DNA of 35,971 nt, taken from NCBI GenBank assembly GCA_001512635.1, contig LFSA01000116.1:1-35971 (forward strand), given 5' to 3'. Shown here piece by piece: positions 15,078-23,794 of the stretch; positions within the stretch are counted from its first letter, which is position 1; each line of letters begins with the position of its first letter. Both the position numbers and the translations under genes were made by a program. The notes beneath the pieces are model-generated. The model had not been told where the DNA came from. It saw only the letters and a program-made list of their open reading frames with translations, and did no database searches. The stretch is from Pelotomaculum sp. DTU098 (GTDB lineage: Bacteria; Bacillota; Desulfotomaculia; Desulfotomaculales; Pelotomaculaceae).

Positions 15078-16019
15078 CTAGAGCAGCATGGCCAGCAGGG
15101 CCTTCTGGGTGTGCAGGCGGTTTTCGGCTTCGTCCCAGACGACGGAATTGGGGCCGTCAATTATGTCTTCCACCACCTCTTCGCCCCGGTGGGCCGGCAG
15201 GCAGTGGAGGAATATATAATCGGGCCTGGCGTGGGAAACCAGCTTATCATTGACCTGGTACGGCGCAAAGTCCTGGGCCCGCTGGGCTTGCTCGGCCTCC
15301 TGCCCCATGCTGGCCCAGACGTCGGTCACCACCACGTCCGCGTCCTTCACCGCTTCCACCGGATCGTTGGTGATGTTGATGCTGACTCCGTGTTTCAGGG
15401 CATCCTGTTTGGCCAGGGAAATAATTTCTTCTTTGGGCTCGTAACCCTTTGGGGTTACCACAGCAACATCAATGCCCACTTTGGCGCAACCAAACATCAG
15501 GGAATGGCAGACGTTGTTCCCGTCTCCAACGAAGGCGAGCTTCAGACCGGACAGTTGACCTTTTTTCTCTTTGATTGTCAGAAGGTCGGCCAGGGCCTGG
15601 CAGGGGTGCAACAGGTCGGTGAGGCCGTTGATAACCGGTATGGAGGCGTATTCTGCGAGTTCTACCACGTCGTCGTGCGCAAAGGTCCTGATCATAATCC
15701 CGTCCAGGTAGCGGGAGAGCACCCTGGCTGTATCGGCCACACTCTCACCGCGCCCGAGCTGCATATCAGCCGCGTTTAAATAGAGCGCGTGCCCCCCCAG
15801 TTGATACATGGCCACCTCAAAGGATACCCTGGTTCGGGTAGACGACTTCTGGAAAATCATTCCCAGGGTCTTTCCCTGCAGGTAAGGGTGGGGTACGTTC
15901 CATTTCTTCTTTTCTTTCAGCTCCTCGGCCAGTTCAATCATAGCCAGAATTTCTTCCGCTGTAAAATCATGCAGGCTTAAAAAGTCACGGCCCTTTAAAT
16001 TCAACCTTTCAGGCACCAC
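15078..16019 (-). CDS. argF: Ornithine carbamoyltransferase
   Basis: The 313-residue enzyme makes citrulline from ornithine and carbamoyl phosphate. The carbamoyl-phosphate motif is SSTRTRVSFE near residue 55. The second substrate motif is HPCQALADLLT, and the catalytic Cys lies in FLHCLPAHRGEEV. It begins with GTG at 16019 (a second GTG follows at 16016) after an AAGGAAGGG site. It continues NLKGRDFLSLHDFTAEEI, the usual anabolic OTC start. Length is normal. It lies between argD and argG. Confidence 0.97.
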   Translation of the reverse strand: MVPERLNLKGRDFLSLHDFTAEEILAMIELAEELKEKKKWNVPHPYLQGKTLGMIFQKSSTRTRVSFEVAMYQLGGHALYLNAADMQLGRGESVADTARVLSRYLDGIMIRTFAHDDVVELAEYASIPVINGLTDLLHPCQALADLLTIKEKKGQLSGLKLAFVGDGNNVCHSLMFGCAKVGIDVAVVTPKGYEPKEEIISLAKQDALKHGVSINITNDPVEAVKDADVVVTDVWASMGQEAEQAQRAQDFAPYQVNDKLVSHARPDYIFLHCLPAHRGEEVVEDIIDGPNSVVWDEAENRLHTQKALLAMLL

Positions 16020-16134
16020 TTTTAATCCCTTCCTTCTTTCTTTAGAACATGAGAAACCATTCCAGGCTTACATTACCTCAACGGCGCCCGGGATCTCTTA
16101 CATTATACTCCATCCCTGCCAATTTAATAGATTT

Positions 16135-17331
16135 TTATTCATTTTTCTGGGCCATAACCTGATCCAGGATGGCCAGGGCCCTGTCTATATCATCCCGGGT
16201 AATGGTCAGGGGGGGTATAAAGCGCAGGACATTGTTATTCACGCAATTGATTAATAACCCCCGCTCCAGGCAGCCGTTGACGATTTCTTTCCCTTCTATG
16301 GTTAACTCCATGCCCAGCAGCAGTCCGAGGCCCCTGATCTCCTTCACAAAGGGGTATTTCTCCCCGAGGACCTTCAATTTCTCGTACATATAGGCTCCTG
16401 TGGTAGCGGCGTTTTCCACCACTCCGCCCAGCAGCATCTCCTCCATGGCCGCAAGGGCTGCTGCACAAGCCAGCGGGTTGCCGCCGAAGGTGGAGGCGTG
16501 GTCGCCCGGCTGGAAGGCCGCGGCGATATCTTCCTTCGCCAGCATGGCGCCGATGGGGAACCCCCCGCCCAGGGCCTTGGCCAGGGTCAGGATGTCCGGC
16601 TCAACCCCGAAGTGCTGGTAGGCCAGAAAGCGCCCCGTCCGGCCCAGTCCCGTTTGGACCTCGTCGAAAATCAACAGGGCTCCGTGCTCCCTGCAGAGCA
16701 TCTGCACGCCCTCCAGGTAATGACGGGAGGCGACATTGACCCCCCCTTCCCCCTGGACCGGCTCCAGCAGCACTGCGCAGGTAGCCGGCCCGATAGCCTC
16801 TTCCAGGGCATCCAGATCGTTGTAAGGCACGTACTTGAAGCCTGGGGGCAGCGGCTCAAAACCCTTCTGGTATTTGGGCTGGCCGGTGGCGGTCACCGCT
16901 GCCAGGGTCCGGCCGTGGAAGGAATGCAAGGCCGTGATGATCTCAAACTTTTCCGCACCCCACTTGAGTTTGGCGTACTTGCGGGCCAGTTTGATGGCCG
17001 CCTCGTTGGCTTCGGCACCGCTGTTGCAGAAAAAGACCTTATCCAGGGCGGAATTTTCCACCAGCAGCTTGGCCAGCCGGGCCTGCTGTTCGATATAATA
17101 GAGGTTGGAGCAGTGGATCAGCTTAGCGGCCTGCCGGCAAATGGCGTCAACCACAGCCGGGTGGCAATGGCCGAGGGAATTGACGGCAATGCCGCTGACA
17201 AAATCCAGGTATTCCCTGCCGTCGGCGTCCCAGAGCCGGGCACCCTCGCCCTTTACCGGGGCCAGCGGAATCCGTCCCACGTTGCGCATCAGGTACCGCT
17301 CACACAGTTCCATGATTTCCTTTGTATTCAT
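16135..17331 (-). CDS. argD: Acetylornithine aminotransferase
   Basis: The 398-residue PLP enzyme converts N-acetylglutamate semialdehyde to N-acetylornithine. It shows NSLGHCHPAVVDAI, the FCNSGAEANEAAIKLAR phosphate-binding stretch, and FDEVQTGLGRTG. The PLP lysine is in LTLAKALGGGFPIGA, and HASTFGGNPLACAAA follows. Two ATG codons are adjacent; the second (17331) is better spaced from a GGGGGG site. The family includes class III relatives, but the arg context settles the substrate. Confidence 0.96.
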   Translation of the reverse strand: MNTKEIMELCERYLMRNVGRIPLAPVKGEGARLWDADGREYLDFVSGIAVNSLGHCHPAVVDAICRQAAKLIHCSNLYYIEQQARLAKLLVENSALDKVFFCNSGAEANEAAIKLARKYAKLKWGAEKFEIITALHSFHGRTLAAVTATGQPKYQKGFEPLPPGFKYVPYNDLDALEEAIGPATCAVLLEPVQGEGGVNVASRHYLEGVQMLCREHGALLIFDEVQTGLGRTGRFLAYQHFGVEPDILTLAKALGGGFPIGAMLAKEDIAAAFQPGDHASTFGGNPLACAAALAAMEEMLLGGVVENAATTGAYMYEKLKVLGEKYPFVKEIRGLGLLLGMELTIEGKEIVNGCLERGLLINCVNNNVLRFIPPLTITRDDIDRALAILDQVMAQKNE

Positions 17332-17529
17332 CATAATCCCCCCAAATCCTGTCTCAAGTTCCCGCAGGGCGCATGTCCAGCCACCATCTGGCCTGCATCC
17401 CTCTTTTAACTTCTCAGCTCCGGCTTGCGGGCCAATTAGCGAATGCTTTCCTTAGCCCGGTAATTACTGTTCATACATGGTTCCTGCCGGGAAAATAGAC
17501 CGGACAAATCTACCTGTTTCTTTAAATTT

Positions 17530-18414
17530 TCAGTTTTCCACCATGGTCCCAATTCCCTGATCCGTAAAAAGTTCCAGCAAAATCGAATGGGGAATCCTGC
17601 CGTCCAGGATATGGGTGGTTTTAACGCCACTGGAGAGGGCGTCCAGGCAGCATTCGACCTTGGGGATCATTCCCCCCTCGATAATGCCCTCTTCAATCAG
17701 GGCAGGCACTTCAGACGCCCGCAACACCGAGATCAGCGAAGCCGGGTCGTTCCGGTCCCTCATGATACCCTCCACGTCTGTGAGAATGATCAGTTTGTCT
17801 GCCCCAAGGGCAGCAGCCAGCCGTCCTGCGGCAGTATCTGCGTTGATATTGTAGCCTTCACCCTCCTCGCCCACGGCAACCGGGGCAATTACCGGGATGT
17901 AACCCTCAGCAATGATTGTGGTCACAATGCCGGGGTTGACCCTGCTGATCTCCCCCACATAGCCGAGGTCCGCCGTCATCTCACCTTCGGAGGTCTGCAC
18001 TTTGGCGCATTTTTTTACCGCCTCAAAAAGGCACGCGTCCTTGCCGGACAGCCCCACCGCCCGGCCCCCGATGCGGTTGATCCGGGCCACGATTTCCTTG
18101 TTGATTTTCCCCACCAGGACCATCTCGACGATTTCCATGGTATCAGCGTCCGTAACCCTCAACCCGTTCACAAAATTGGACTGGATCCCCAATCTTTTCA
18201 GCATCCCGGTAATGTCCGGCCCACCGCCGTGCACAATAACCGGGTGCATCCCCACATACTTCATCAACACCACGTCGGTTAAGACCGCTTCCTTCAGTTC
18301 CCGGTTCAGCATGGCATGGCCGCCATACTTAATTACCACTGTTTTTCCATAAAATTTTTTTATGTAAGGCAGCGCTTCCACTAGGATTGCTGCCTTTTCC
18401 GCTGCCGTGGACAA
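17530..18414 (-). CDS. argB: Acetylglutamate kinase
   Basis: The roughly 294-residue enzyme phosphorylates N-acetylglutamate, usually the arginine-feedback step. Signatures are [10 protein letters not shown] near residue 25, [14 protein letters not shown], and [19 protein letters not shown]. The C-terminal [20 protein letters not shown] region is the arginine-site helix of inhibitable enzymes. The frame is open to 18453. I favour the TTG at 18414, giving an N-terminus like the family ([17 protein letters not shown]), with a run of eight G five nt upstream as the ribosome site. The ATG at 18432 is an alternative whose extra residues are encoded by the G run. Confidence 0.95.
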   Translation of the reverse strand: MSTAAEKAAILVEALPYIKKFYGKTVVIKYGGHAMLNRELKEAVLTDVVLMKYVGMHPVIVHGGGPDITGMLKRLGIQSNFVNGLRVTDADTMEIVEMVLVGKINKEIVARINRIGGRAVGLSGKDACLFEAVKKCAKVQTSEGEMTADLGYVGEISRVNPGIVTTIIAEGYIPVIAPVAVGEEGEGYNINADTAAGRLAAALGADKLIILTDVEGIMRDRNDPASLISVLRASEVPALIEEGIIEGGMIPKVECCLDALSSGVKTTHILDGRIPHSILLELFTDQGIGTMVEN

Positions 18415-18731
18415 GTTTACCCCCCCCCGCATTACGCCTGCCGCAGGACCCAATTACTTTCCGGGCCAGGCGCGTTATGATTTGCTATTTGTAAAACCAG
18501 ATTGCATGCAAAGGTTATATCGATTTAAGATAAAGATAAGTTTAATTTATGATCCCCCACACCAGGAAGATAAAGCCCTGCCGGTGTCCCTTCCGGTTGC
18601 CGCGCCAGCAAAGCTCTCTAGCCTGCTTGTTCTTACCTTGATATGCTAAATTCCTTTATTTTTTAATTTTTCCTGGCAGGGATCTCCCGTGCTCCTGTGC
18701 GGCTTGCTATGCCGCGTATTATCCGTATTAT

Positions 18732-19946
18732 CTATGTTCTATAATCAGCGTTTATTTTTACATAGTCATAGGAAAGGTCGCAGCCCCAGGACGTAGCCTT
18801 ATAAGGACCGGCCTTGAAGTCCAGGGTAATCACCACCCTATCCCTTTTCAGGATTTCCAGGGCGCGTTCCTCATTAAAATCCAGAGAGCAGCCGTTTTCA
18901 GCCATCTTTTCGTCCCCCAGGAAGATATCCACCCTTTCCGGGTCAAATTCCGCTCCGGAATACCCTGCCGCGCAGATAATCCTGCCCCAGTTGGCGTCGC
19001 ACCCGAAAACCGCCGCTTTGACCAGGCTCGAACCAGCCACGGTCCTGGCAGCAAGGCGGGCGTCCCGCTCGCTGGGAGCGTTGAGGACAACCACTTCCAG
19101 CAGTTTTGTAGCCCCTTCACCGTCCCGGGCAATGTCCCTGGCCAGCTTGACACAGATCTCCCTCAGGGCTTCCCGGAAAAGCTCGTAGTCAGGACCGGAC
19201 TCTTCTATCCGGGTGTTTTGGGCCAGGCCGCTGGCCATTATGGAAACCATGTCGTTGGTGCTGGTGTCGCCGTCCACCGTAACCATATTGAAGCTCCCTT
19301 CGACTGCGTACTGCAGGGCCAGCTTCAGCGCCCCGGCGGTAATTACGGCGTCGGTGGTCAAAAAACAGAGCATGGTGGCCAGGTTGGGGTGGATCATCCC
19401 CGACCCCTTGGCCATCCCGCCAATGGTCACTGTCTTCCCCCCCAGTTGCAGCTGCACGGCCGCTTCTTTGGGGAAGGTGTCCGTGGTCATGATGGCCCGG
19501 GCGGCCAGGTCCCCGCCCGTGGGGGACAGTTCAGCGCAGGCCGCCTGGATCCCGGGCAAAACCTTCGCCATGGGCATTTTCTGGCCGATCACCCCGGTGG
19601 AGGCCACCAGGACTTCTTGCTCAGGAATACACAGGTATTCCGCCGCCGCCCTGGCCATGGCCAGGGCATCCTGGAAGCCCTGGGGGCCGTTACAGGCATT
19701 GGCGTTACCACTGTTGATCACGATCGCCCGGGCTGTGCCCTTGGCTAAACGCTCCATACTCAAAAGGACCGGGGCCGCCTTGACCCGGTTCGTGGTAAAG
19801 ACACCGGCAGCCATCGCCGGGACAGTGGAGTACAAAACAGCAATGTCCCTTCTACCGGGCTTTTTTATAGAGGCCATGGCGGTCCCGGCTAAAAAACCCG
19901 CTGCCGCCGTAACGCCCCCGTCTACGTATTCCAATTTAGTATTCAT
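18732..19946 (-). CDS. argJ: Bifunctional ornithine acetyltransferase/N-acetylglutamate synthase
   Basis: The 404-residue protein recycles the acetyl group from acetylornithine to glutamate, and in bifunctional forms also uses acetyl-CoA. It starts MNTKLEYVDGGVTAAAGFLAG. It shows AIVINSGNANACNG and the self-cleavage region KGSGMIHPNLATMLCF, where the Thr in ATML becomes the N-terminal nucleophile of the beta chain. The frame runs upstream to 20135. The ATG at 19946 has AAGGA 8 nt upstream and matches the family. ArgJ explains why no argA or argE is needed beside it. Confidence 0.96.
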   Translation of the reverse strand: MNTKLEYVDGGVTAAAGFLAGTAMASIKKPGRRDIAVLYSTVPAMAAGVFTTNRVKAAPVLLSMERLAKGTARAIVINSGNANACNGPQGFQDALAMARAAAEYLCIPEQEVLVASTGVIGQKMPMAKVLPGIQAACAELSPTGGDLAARAIMTTDTFPKEAAVQLQLGGKTVTIGGMAKGSGMIHPNLATMLCFLTTDAVITAGALKLALQYAVEGSFNMVTVDGDTSTNDMVSIMASGLAQNTRIEESGPDYELFREALREICVKLARDIARDGEGATKLLEVVVLNAPSERDARLAARTVAGSSLVKAAVFGCDANWGRIICAAGYSGAEFDPERVDIFLGDEKMAENGCSLDFNEERALEILKRDRVVITLDFKAGPYKATSWGCDLSYDYVKINADYRT

Positions 19947-20239
19947 TTCATTTTCCTTTTTAATCTTCATTTCCTTATCCATTGAGCCCATCCTAACATC
20001 CTTTTTTATCCGGCCTATGGTCGCCGTTCCTGAACAACCGGTGTCTGCCCTATACAACCACAGGAAACCGCCATTTCCAGCGGTAAATGAAAACCGGCCC
20101 AACAGTCGTTCCCCTGCCTCACCTGACCTGGGCACTGACCTGGGCCAGCTGGAACAGTCGCAGCGGTTTCCCGGTAGTAAGTTTAAGCCTGTCCCTTGTT
20201 TTTATCCTTAACTTAAACTTACACCTTACAGAGTTATCT

Positions 20240-21283
20240 CTAGGGGTAAAGCCCGGGCCCGGCCAGGGCGGTATCCTCGGGCAGGCCAAAAAGCAGGTTC
20301 ATGTTCTGGACCGCCTGTCCGGAGGCACCCTTGACTACATTATCGATGGCCGAGACAATAATCACCCGTCCGGTCCGGGGGTCCGTCACCAGGCCGAGAT
20401 CGCAGTGGTTGGTTCCCGCCACCCACTTGATCTGGGGCAGCATCCCCCGGGGCATTACCCTTACAAATGGCTCCTCCCGGTAAAAATCATTGTACAGCTC
20501 AAGCAGTTCATCCTGCTCAACGGGATTGTTGAGCCTGGCGTAAACAGTACTCAGGATACCCCGGGTTACGGGCAGCAGGTGCGGGGTAAAGGAAACCCTG
20601 ATCTCCTCCCCGAGGATTTTCCCCAGTTCCTGCTCAATTTCAGGTGTATGGCGGTGCGCGGCTACATTATAGGCTTTGAAGTTTTCGTTTACCTCACTGA
20701 AGTGGGAACCCAGGGACAACCCTCTCCCGGCCCCGGAAACGCCGGACTTGGAATCGATAATAACCGTGCCGGGGTCGATCAGCTTTTTCTCCAGCAGGGG
20801 GGCCAGGGCCAGGATGGCGCAGGTGGGATAACAGCCCGGGTTGGCAACCAGCCAGGCATCTTTGATTTTTTCCCGGTGCAGTTCCGGCAGCCCGTAAACG
20901 GCCTCGGGCAGCAGTTCCCTGGCCACGTGTTCCACCTTGTACCACTGTTCATAAACCCGGTAATCGGCAAGGCGGAAATCAGCCCCCAGGTCAATCACTT
21001 TAACACCGCTGCCGGCCGCCTCCAGGGCCACCGGCATGGCGTGACCGTGGGGCAGGGCAATAAAAATCGCGTCGCAAGCTTTCAGCAGGTAGGGCAGGTC
21101 CATCTCCTCGCCGGTCATCCGGTTGTATTTATAAAGGTGCGGGTAAACCTCCCAGTATGGTTTGCCGGCATAACTCTTTGTTGTCAGCGCCACAAGCTCA
21201 ACTTCCGGGTGGCGGGATAAAATCCTCACCAGTTCAGCCCCGGTGTAGCCCGTAGCACCTATAATTCCAACCCTGATCGTCAA
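20240..21283 (-). CDS. argC: N-acetyl-gamma-glutamyl-phosphate reductase
   Basis: The 347-residue NADPH enzyme reduces acetylglutamyl phosphate to the semialdehyde. The N-terminal Rossmann motif is VGIIGATGYTGAELVRIL. The active-site Cys is in VANPGCYPTCAILAL, and the catalytic His is in VAAHRHTPEIEQEL. An ACGGAGGTG site precedes the ATG. It is the first gene of the arg cluster, behind the ARG-box promoter. A 293-nt gap without features separates it from argJ. Confidence 0.97.
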   Translation of the reverse strand: MTIRVGIIGATGYTGAELVRILSRHPEVELVALTTKSYAGKPYWEVYPHLYKYNRMTGEEMDLPYLLKACDAIFIALPHGHAMPVALEAAGSGVKVIDLGADFRLADYRVYEQWYKVEHVARELLPEAVYGLPELHREKIKDAWLVANPGCYPTCAILALAPLLEKKLIDPGTVIIDSKSGVSGAGRGLSLGSHFSEVNENFKAYNVAAHRHTPEIEQELGKILGEEIRVSFTPHLLPVTRGILSTVYARLNNPVEQDELLELYNDFYREEPFVRVMPRGMLPQIKWVAGTNHCDLGLVTDPRTGRVIIVSAIDNVVKGASGQAVQNMNLLFGLPEDTALAGPGLYP

Positions 21284-21335
21284 AGGGTTTCACCTCCGTG
21301 GACGACAACAGCCTGACGGCCGTCTTACTAATATT

Positions 21336-21374
21336 ATCTTTTATTATCTTTTACAAAATAACATCTTTTACAAA
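21336..21374. repeat. Three-copy direct repeat in the argC leader
   Basis: ATCTTTTA recurs at 21336, 21346 and 21363. The last two copies extend to ATCTTTTACAAA. The transcribed leader therefore reads TGTAAAAGAT repeatedly between the promoter and argC. Function is unknown. A perfect 10-bp palindrome GACGGCCGTC lies nearby at 21315-21324. Confidence 0.6.
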
Positions 21375-21409
21375 CAGTCCTGTTTTTCCGTGGCTGCTCG
21401 ACAGGGATA

Positions 21410-21444
21410 TGTATAATTATACATTTAACTGCATAATTATACAA
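21410..21444 (-). promoter_or_regulatory. argC promoter overlapped by two ARG boxes
   Basis: Two 14-bp ArgR-type palindromes lie 20 bp apart: TGTATAATTATACA (21410-21423) and TGCATAATTATACA (21430-21443). On the minus strand TTGTAT (21444-21439) and TATAAT (21421-21416) are 17 nt apart, one hexamer in each box. ArgR-arginine binding would therefore occlude RNA polymerase. Transcription would begin near 21409, giving a leader of about 125 nt. Confidence 0.85.
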
Positions 21445-21469
21445 TGAAAACATGCCCCCGAAAAGAATT

Positions 21470-21503
21470 CCGGTGGGCCTTATTAGTAGGTTACTACCAC
21501 CGG
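21470..21503. other. Nested hairpin upstream of the arg promoter
   Basis: CCGGTGG (21470-21476) pairs with CCACCGG (21497-21503), and within it TAGTA (21484-21488) pairs with TACTA (21492-21496). It lies between the symporter gene and the arg promoter. It may be a second terminator stem or a protein site. Confidence 0.45.
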
Positions 21504-21540
21504 ATTAGAAAATCAAGAAAAACTAGAAATTCCATAAAGA

Positions 21541-21559
21541 GCTGCCCCTTACAGGCAGC
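21541..21559 (-). terminator. Possible terminator of the symporter gene
   Basis: GCTGCC (21541-21546) pairs with GGCAGC (21554-21559), and the minus strand continues TCTTTATGG. The T tract is poor, so this is a weak to moderate candidate. Confidence 0.45.
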
Positions 21560-21640
21560 CCTCCTCGCTTTCCTTTACATTTGTCGAATCACGGGACACG
21601 TTGTCATCAGGCAAATAACCTGCTTACATCTTTTTAACCA

Positions 21641-23053
21641 TCATCTCGTTGTATCCATTAGCTGGCCCCGTGCATCCTGGCCCCGCCTGTCAACCAGGCT
21701 GACCAGGATTATAACCAGTAAACTGACCAGAAACCCTGGGTAAAGGGGGCTTAACCCGTCAGGAAAGAGCAGGTGCCAGACTGCCACGGCCAGCGGCCCC
21801 AGAAGGGCGGACAGGGTTGCCGCCGCAGGGGTTACCAGGCGGGGCAGGTACAAGGCGGCCAACAGGGGCAAAAGAGTGGCACAGCTCTGCAGAACCATGG
21901 ACAGGGTAACCCAGCCCATGATCAGCGTGCCGGCGCTGGTTGTAATCAGCGGTACACTCAGCAGGCAGACCAAAAGGATGATCAGCCGCTGCATCAGGAG
22001 CATCCCGCTGTCTCCCACCCCGGGCCGGATGTACTGCTTATAGATATCCCGGGTTAGGATAGTGGAAATACCCAGGACGATTCCGGACCAGGTGCAGATG
22101 ACCGTAATCAGCAGGGCAGCCAGGGCCACGCCTGCCAAAAAGGGGGGCAGGTGACCCAGAATAAACTGGGGCAGGGCCTGATCCGGAGAAATCCCCGGAA
22201 AGTTGGCCCGCATGTAAAGGCCCACAAGAACACCGCCAAGACCCACGGGGGGAACCAAAACCGCCGAAAGGAGCGCTCCCCTGCGGGCATCCGCCAGGCT
22301 TTTCCCTGCATAAATAGCCTGGATGTAATACTGGGAGGACAGTACCCCCGCCAGCATGGACAGCCCCATGGCAAAATCCTGGTTAAAACTGCGGCCGAAG
22401 AAGGAAAACCAGGGGAAGGATGGAAACACGGCCACCAGGCCCGCCTGCCCGCCGGCCAGGTAGTAGGCCAGCGCTCCGCTGCCAACCACGGCCAGGTAGA
22501 GCAGGGACGATTTGAGCACCCCCACCAGCCCGGTGCCCCAGACACCCCCGAAAATTACAAATCCCAGAACCAGCAATACACAGAGTCCCGCCGCAGCCAA
22601 AGAAGTGATTCCGAACATAGCTGAAAGCAAGGCCACGCCGGACAGCCCCTGGGCCACTACACCCAGTCCCGAGCATATAAAAGCAACTACGCAAGCAACC
22701 AAACCGGTGCTTTTGACGAAACTGAACCCCAGGTATTGGGGCACGGTATGCAGGGGCACTTCACGCACCCTGCGGGCCATAAGGCATAGCAGGGCGCAGC
22801 CGATTCCCGAACCCAGGGTAAACCACCAGGCGCACAGACCGTACTTAAAGGCCATCTGGGCCGTTCCAATGGTTGAGGAACCGCCTACCAGAGTACCCAT
22901 GATGGCCCCAGCCACCACAGCCGTACTGGCCCGGCGGCTGCCAATTTGAAAATCCCTGGCTGACTTAACCCTGCGGCCGGCGTAGAGCCCCACCAGGGTC
23001 ACACCTGTAAGGGTGACGATAATTCCGGCCAGGTGACCGCTGGTAATCGACAT
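21641..23053 (-). CDS. Sodium:solute symporter family protein
   Basis: The roughly 470-residue membrane protein has about 12-13 hydrophobic segments. It carries the SSF signature region GTLVGGSSTIGTAQMAF followed by YGLCAWWFTLGSGIG. These place it in the Na+/solute symporter (SSS) family, which takes up sugars, proline, pantothenate or organic acids. Substrate cannot be read from sequence. The start is ATG 23053 or GTG 23059. Both fall at the stop of a 47-codon leader ORF (GTGA overlap), so translation is probably coupled. The gene has no obvious metabolic partner; arg and pdaA genes flank it. Confidence 0.9.
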   Translation of the reverse strand: MSITSGHLAGIIVTLTGVTLVGLYAGRRVKSARDFQIGSRRASTAVVAGAIMGTLVGGSSTIGTAQMAFKYGLCAWWFTLGSGIGCALLCLMARRVREVPLHTVPQYLGFSFVKSTGLVACVVAFICSGLGVVAQGLSGVALLSAMFGITSLAAAGLCVLLVLGFVIFGGVWGTGLVGVLKSSLLYLAVVGSGALAYYLAGGQAGLVAVFPSFPWFSFFGRSFNQDFAMGLSMLAGVLSSQYYIQAIYAGKSLADARRGALLSAVLVPPVGLGGVLVGLYMRANFPGISPDQALPQFILGHLPPFLAGVALAALLITVICTWSGIVLGISTILTRDIYKQYIRPGVGDSGMLLMQRLIILLVCLLSVPLITTSAGTLIMGWVTLSMVLQSCATLLPLLAALYLPRLVTPAAATLSALLGPLAVAVWHLLFPDGLSPLYPGFLVSLLVIILVSLVDRRGQDARGQLMDTTR

Positions 23054-23055
23054 GC

Positions 23056-23199
23056 TCACCGGCAGTTTACCCGGGGAAGGTGCCCAGAGCCTCTGAGGCT
23101 GACCCCTTCAGTATTTTGATCCAGCAGTTTGCCGTCCCTTTGTTCCAGCAGTCTGTCCCCGTCACCGTAGCCGTTGCTGTTATTGTCATTGATAAACAT
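23056..23199 (-). CDS. 47-residue leader ORF coupled to the symporter gene
   Basis: This small ORF starts MFINDNNSNGYGDGDRLLEQ and ends LRGSGHLPRVNCR. An excellent AAAGGAG site lies 8 nt before its ATG, and its stop overlaps the symporter start. It is polar, with a stretch rich in Asn, Gly and Asp, and no membrane helix. It is therefore not the usual small membrane partner of some symporters. It may act only to deliver ribosomes to the symporter start, which has a poor site of its own, or it may encode a small subunit. There is no known family. Confidence 0.6.
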   Translation of the reverse strand: MFINDNNSNGYGDGDRLLEQRDGKLLDQNTEGVSLRGSGHLPRVNCR

Positions 23200-23663
23200 G
23201 CAGTCGACTCCTTTTGATGATTTTGCTGTTATTACTATTATTAACTGATTAATCCATTTGACCCGTAAAAAACAAAACAACCCGGCTTAAATAAACGCCG
23301 GCCTAAACAGCCTCTCCCTCCTTCAAAAGCCGCCTGGTGTCTGGTTACCGCCGCCGGTCTTTATTAGCTGTTGCGGATTAGCTGTTGCGGATTAGCTGTT
23401 GCGGCAAAGTGGATACCAGCCCCTGGCTATTCTCCTGTAATCTTATTATTATAACTGGTAAATCTCAACTTCTCAAACCCTTTCTTCAAGTAGAAAAGGT
23501 ATTCTTTACGAATCCGGGATATTTACAAGTTAAATTACAGGTAAACCTCCTGTTCTGATTCCTTTGAAGCCTGCCTCTGCCTCTTGCTGCTTTGAGGAGC
23601 CCCGAAAAAGCCCGTTAGAAATTAGAGCAGGCTGCTTTTCCTCTTCAACCGGCAATCCCCGGT
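23200..23663. other. Intergenic region between the symporter operon and pdaA terminator
   Basis: This region should contain the symporter promoter, but no hexamer pair stands out. It holds a 14-bp unit repeated three times (23363-23404). No ORF with a ribosome site is seen. Confidence 0.5.
23363..23404. repeat. 14-bp tandem repeat, three perfect copies
   Basis: ATTAGCTGTTGCGG is repeated at 23363, 23377 and 23391 without mismatch. It looks like a recent slippage product and is a candidate variable-number repeat between strains. Confidence 0.9.
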
Positions 23664-23707
23664 AAAAAAAACACCGCTTTTTAAGCTCCGGGGAGCTTTA
23701 AAAGCGG
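23664..23707 (-). terminator. Strong rho-independent terminator of the deacetylase gene
   Basis: A 14-bp stem with one T-T mismatch (23674-23688 with 23693-23707) is followed on the minus strand by TG and eight T (23671-23664). It lies about 90 nt after the stop of the deacetylase gene. Confidence 0.9.
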
Positions 23708-23794
23708 CACCCGGCTTCATTTCAAGCTGGTTTTTTAAGTTGAGAGGAAATAAGGTGGTATTATAAGCTGGCCGAAACCCTGCCCTGTAAAAAT

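Noticed and set aside
16498-17409. Long plus-strand ORF (303 codons) antisense to argD
   Set aside because: It is the shadow of a GC-rich real gene. The argD reading has all catalytic motifs, and the antisense product resembles no family.
20087-21220. 377-codon plus-strand ORF antisense to argC
   Set aside because: Gly/Gln/His/Pro-rich composition typical of an antisense frame; argC on the other strand is unambiguous.
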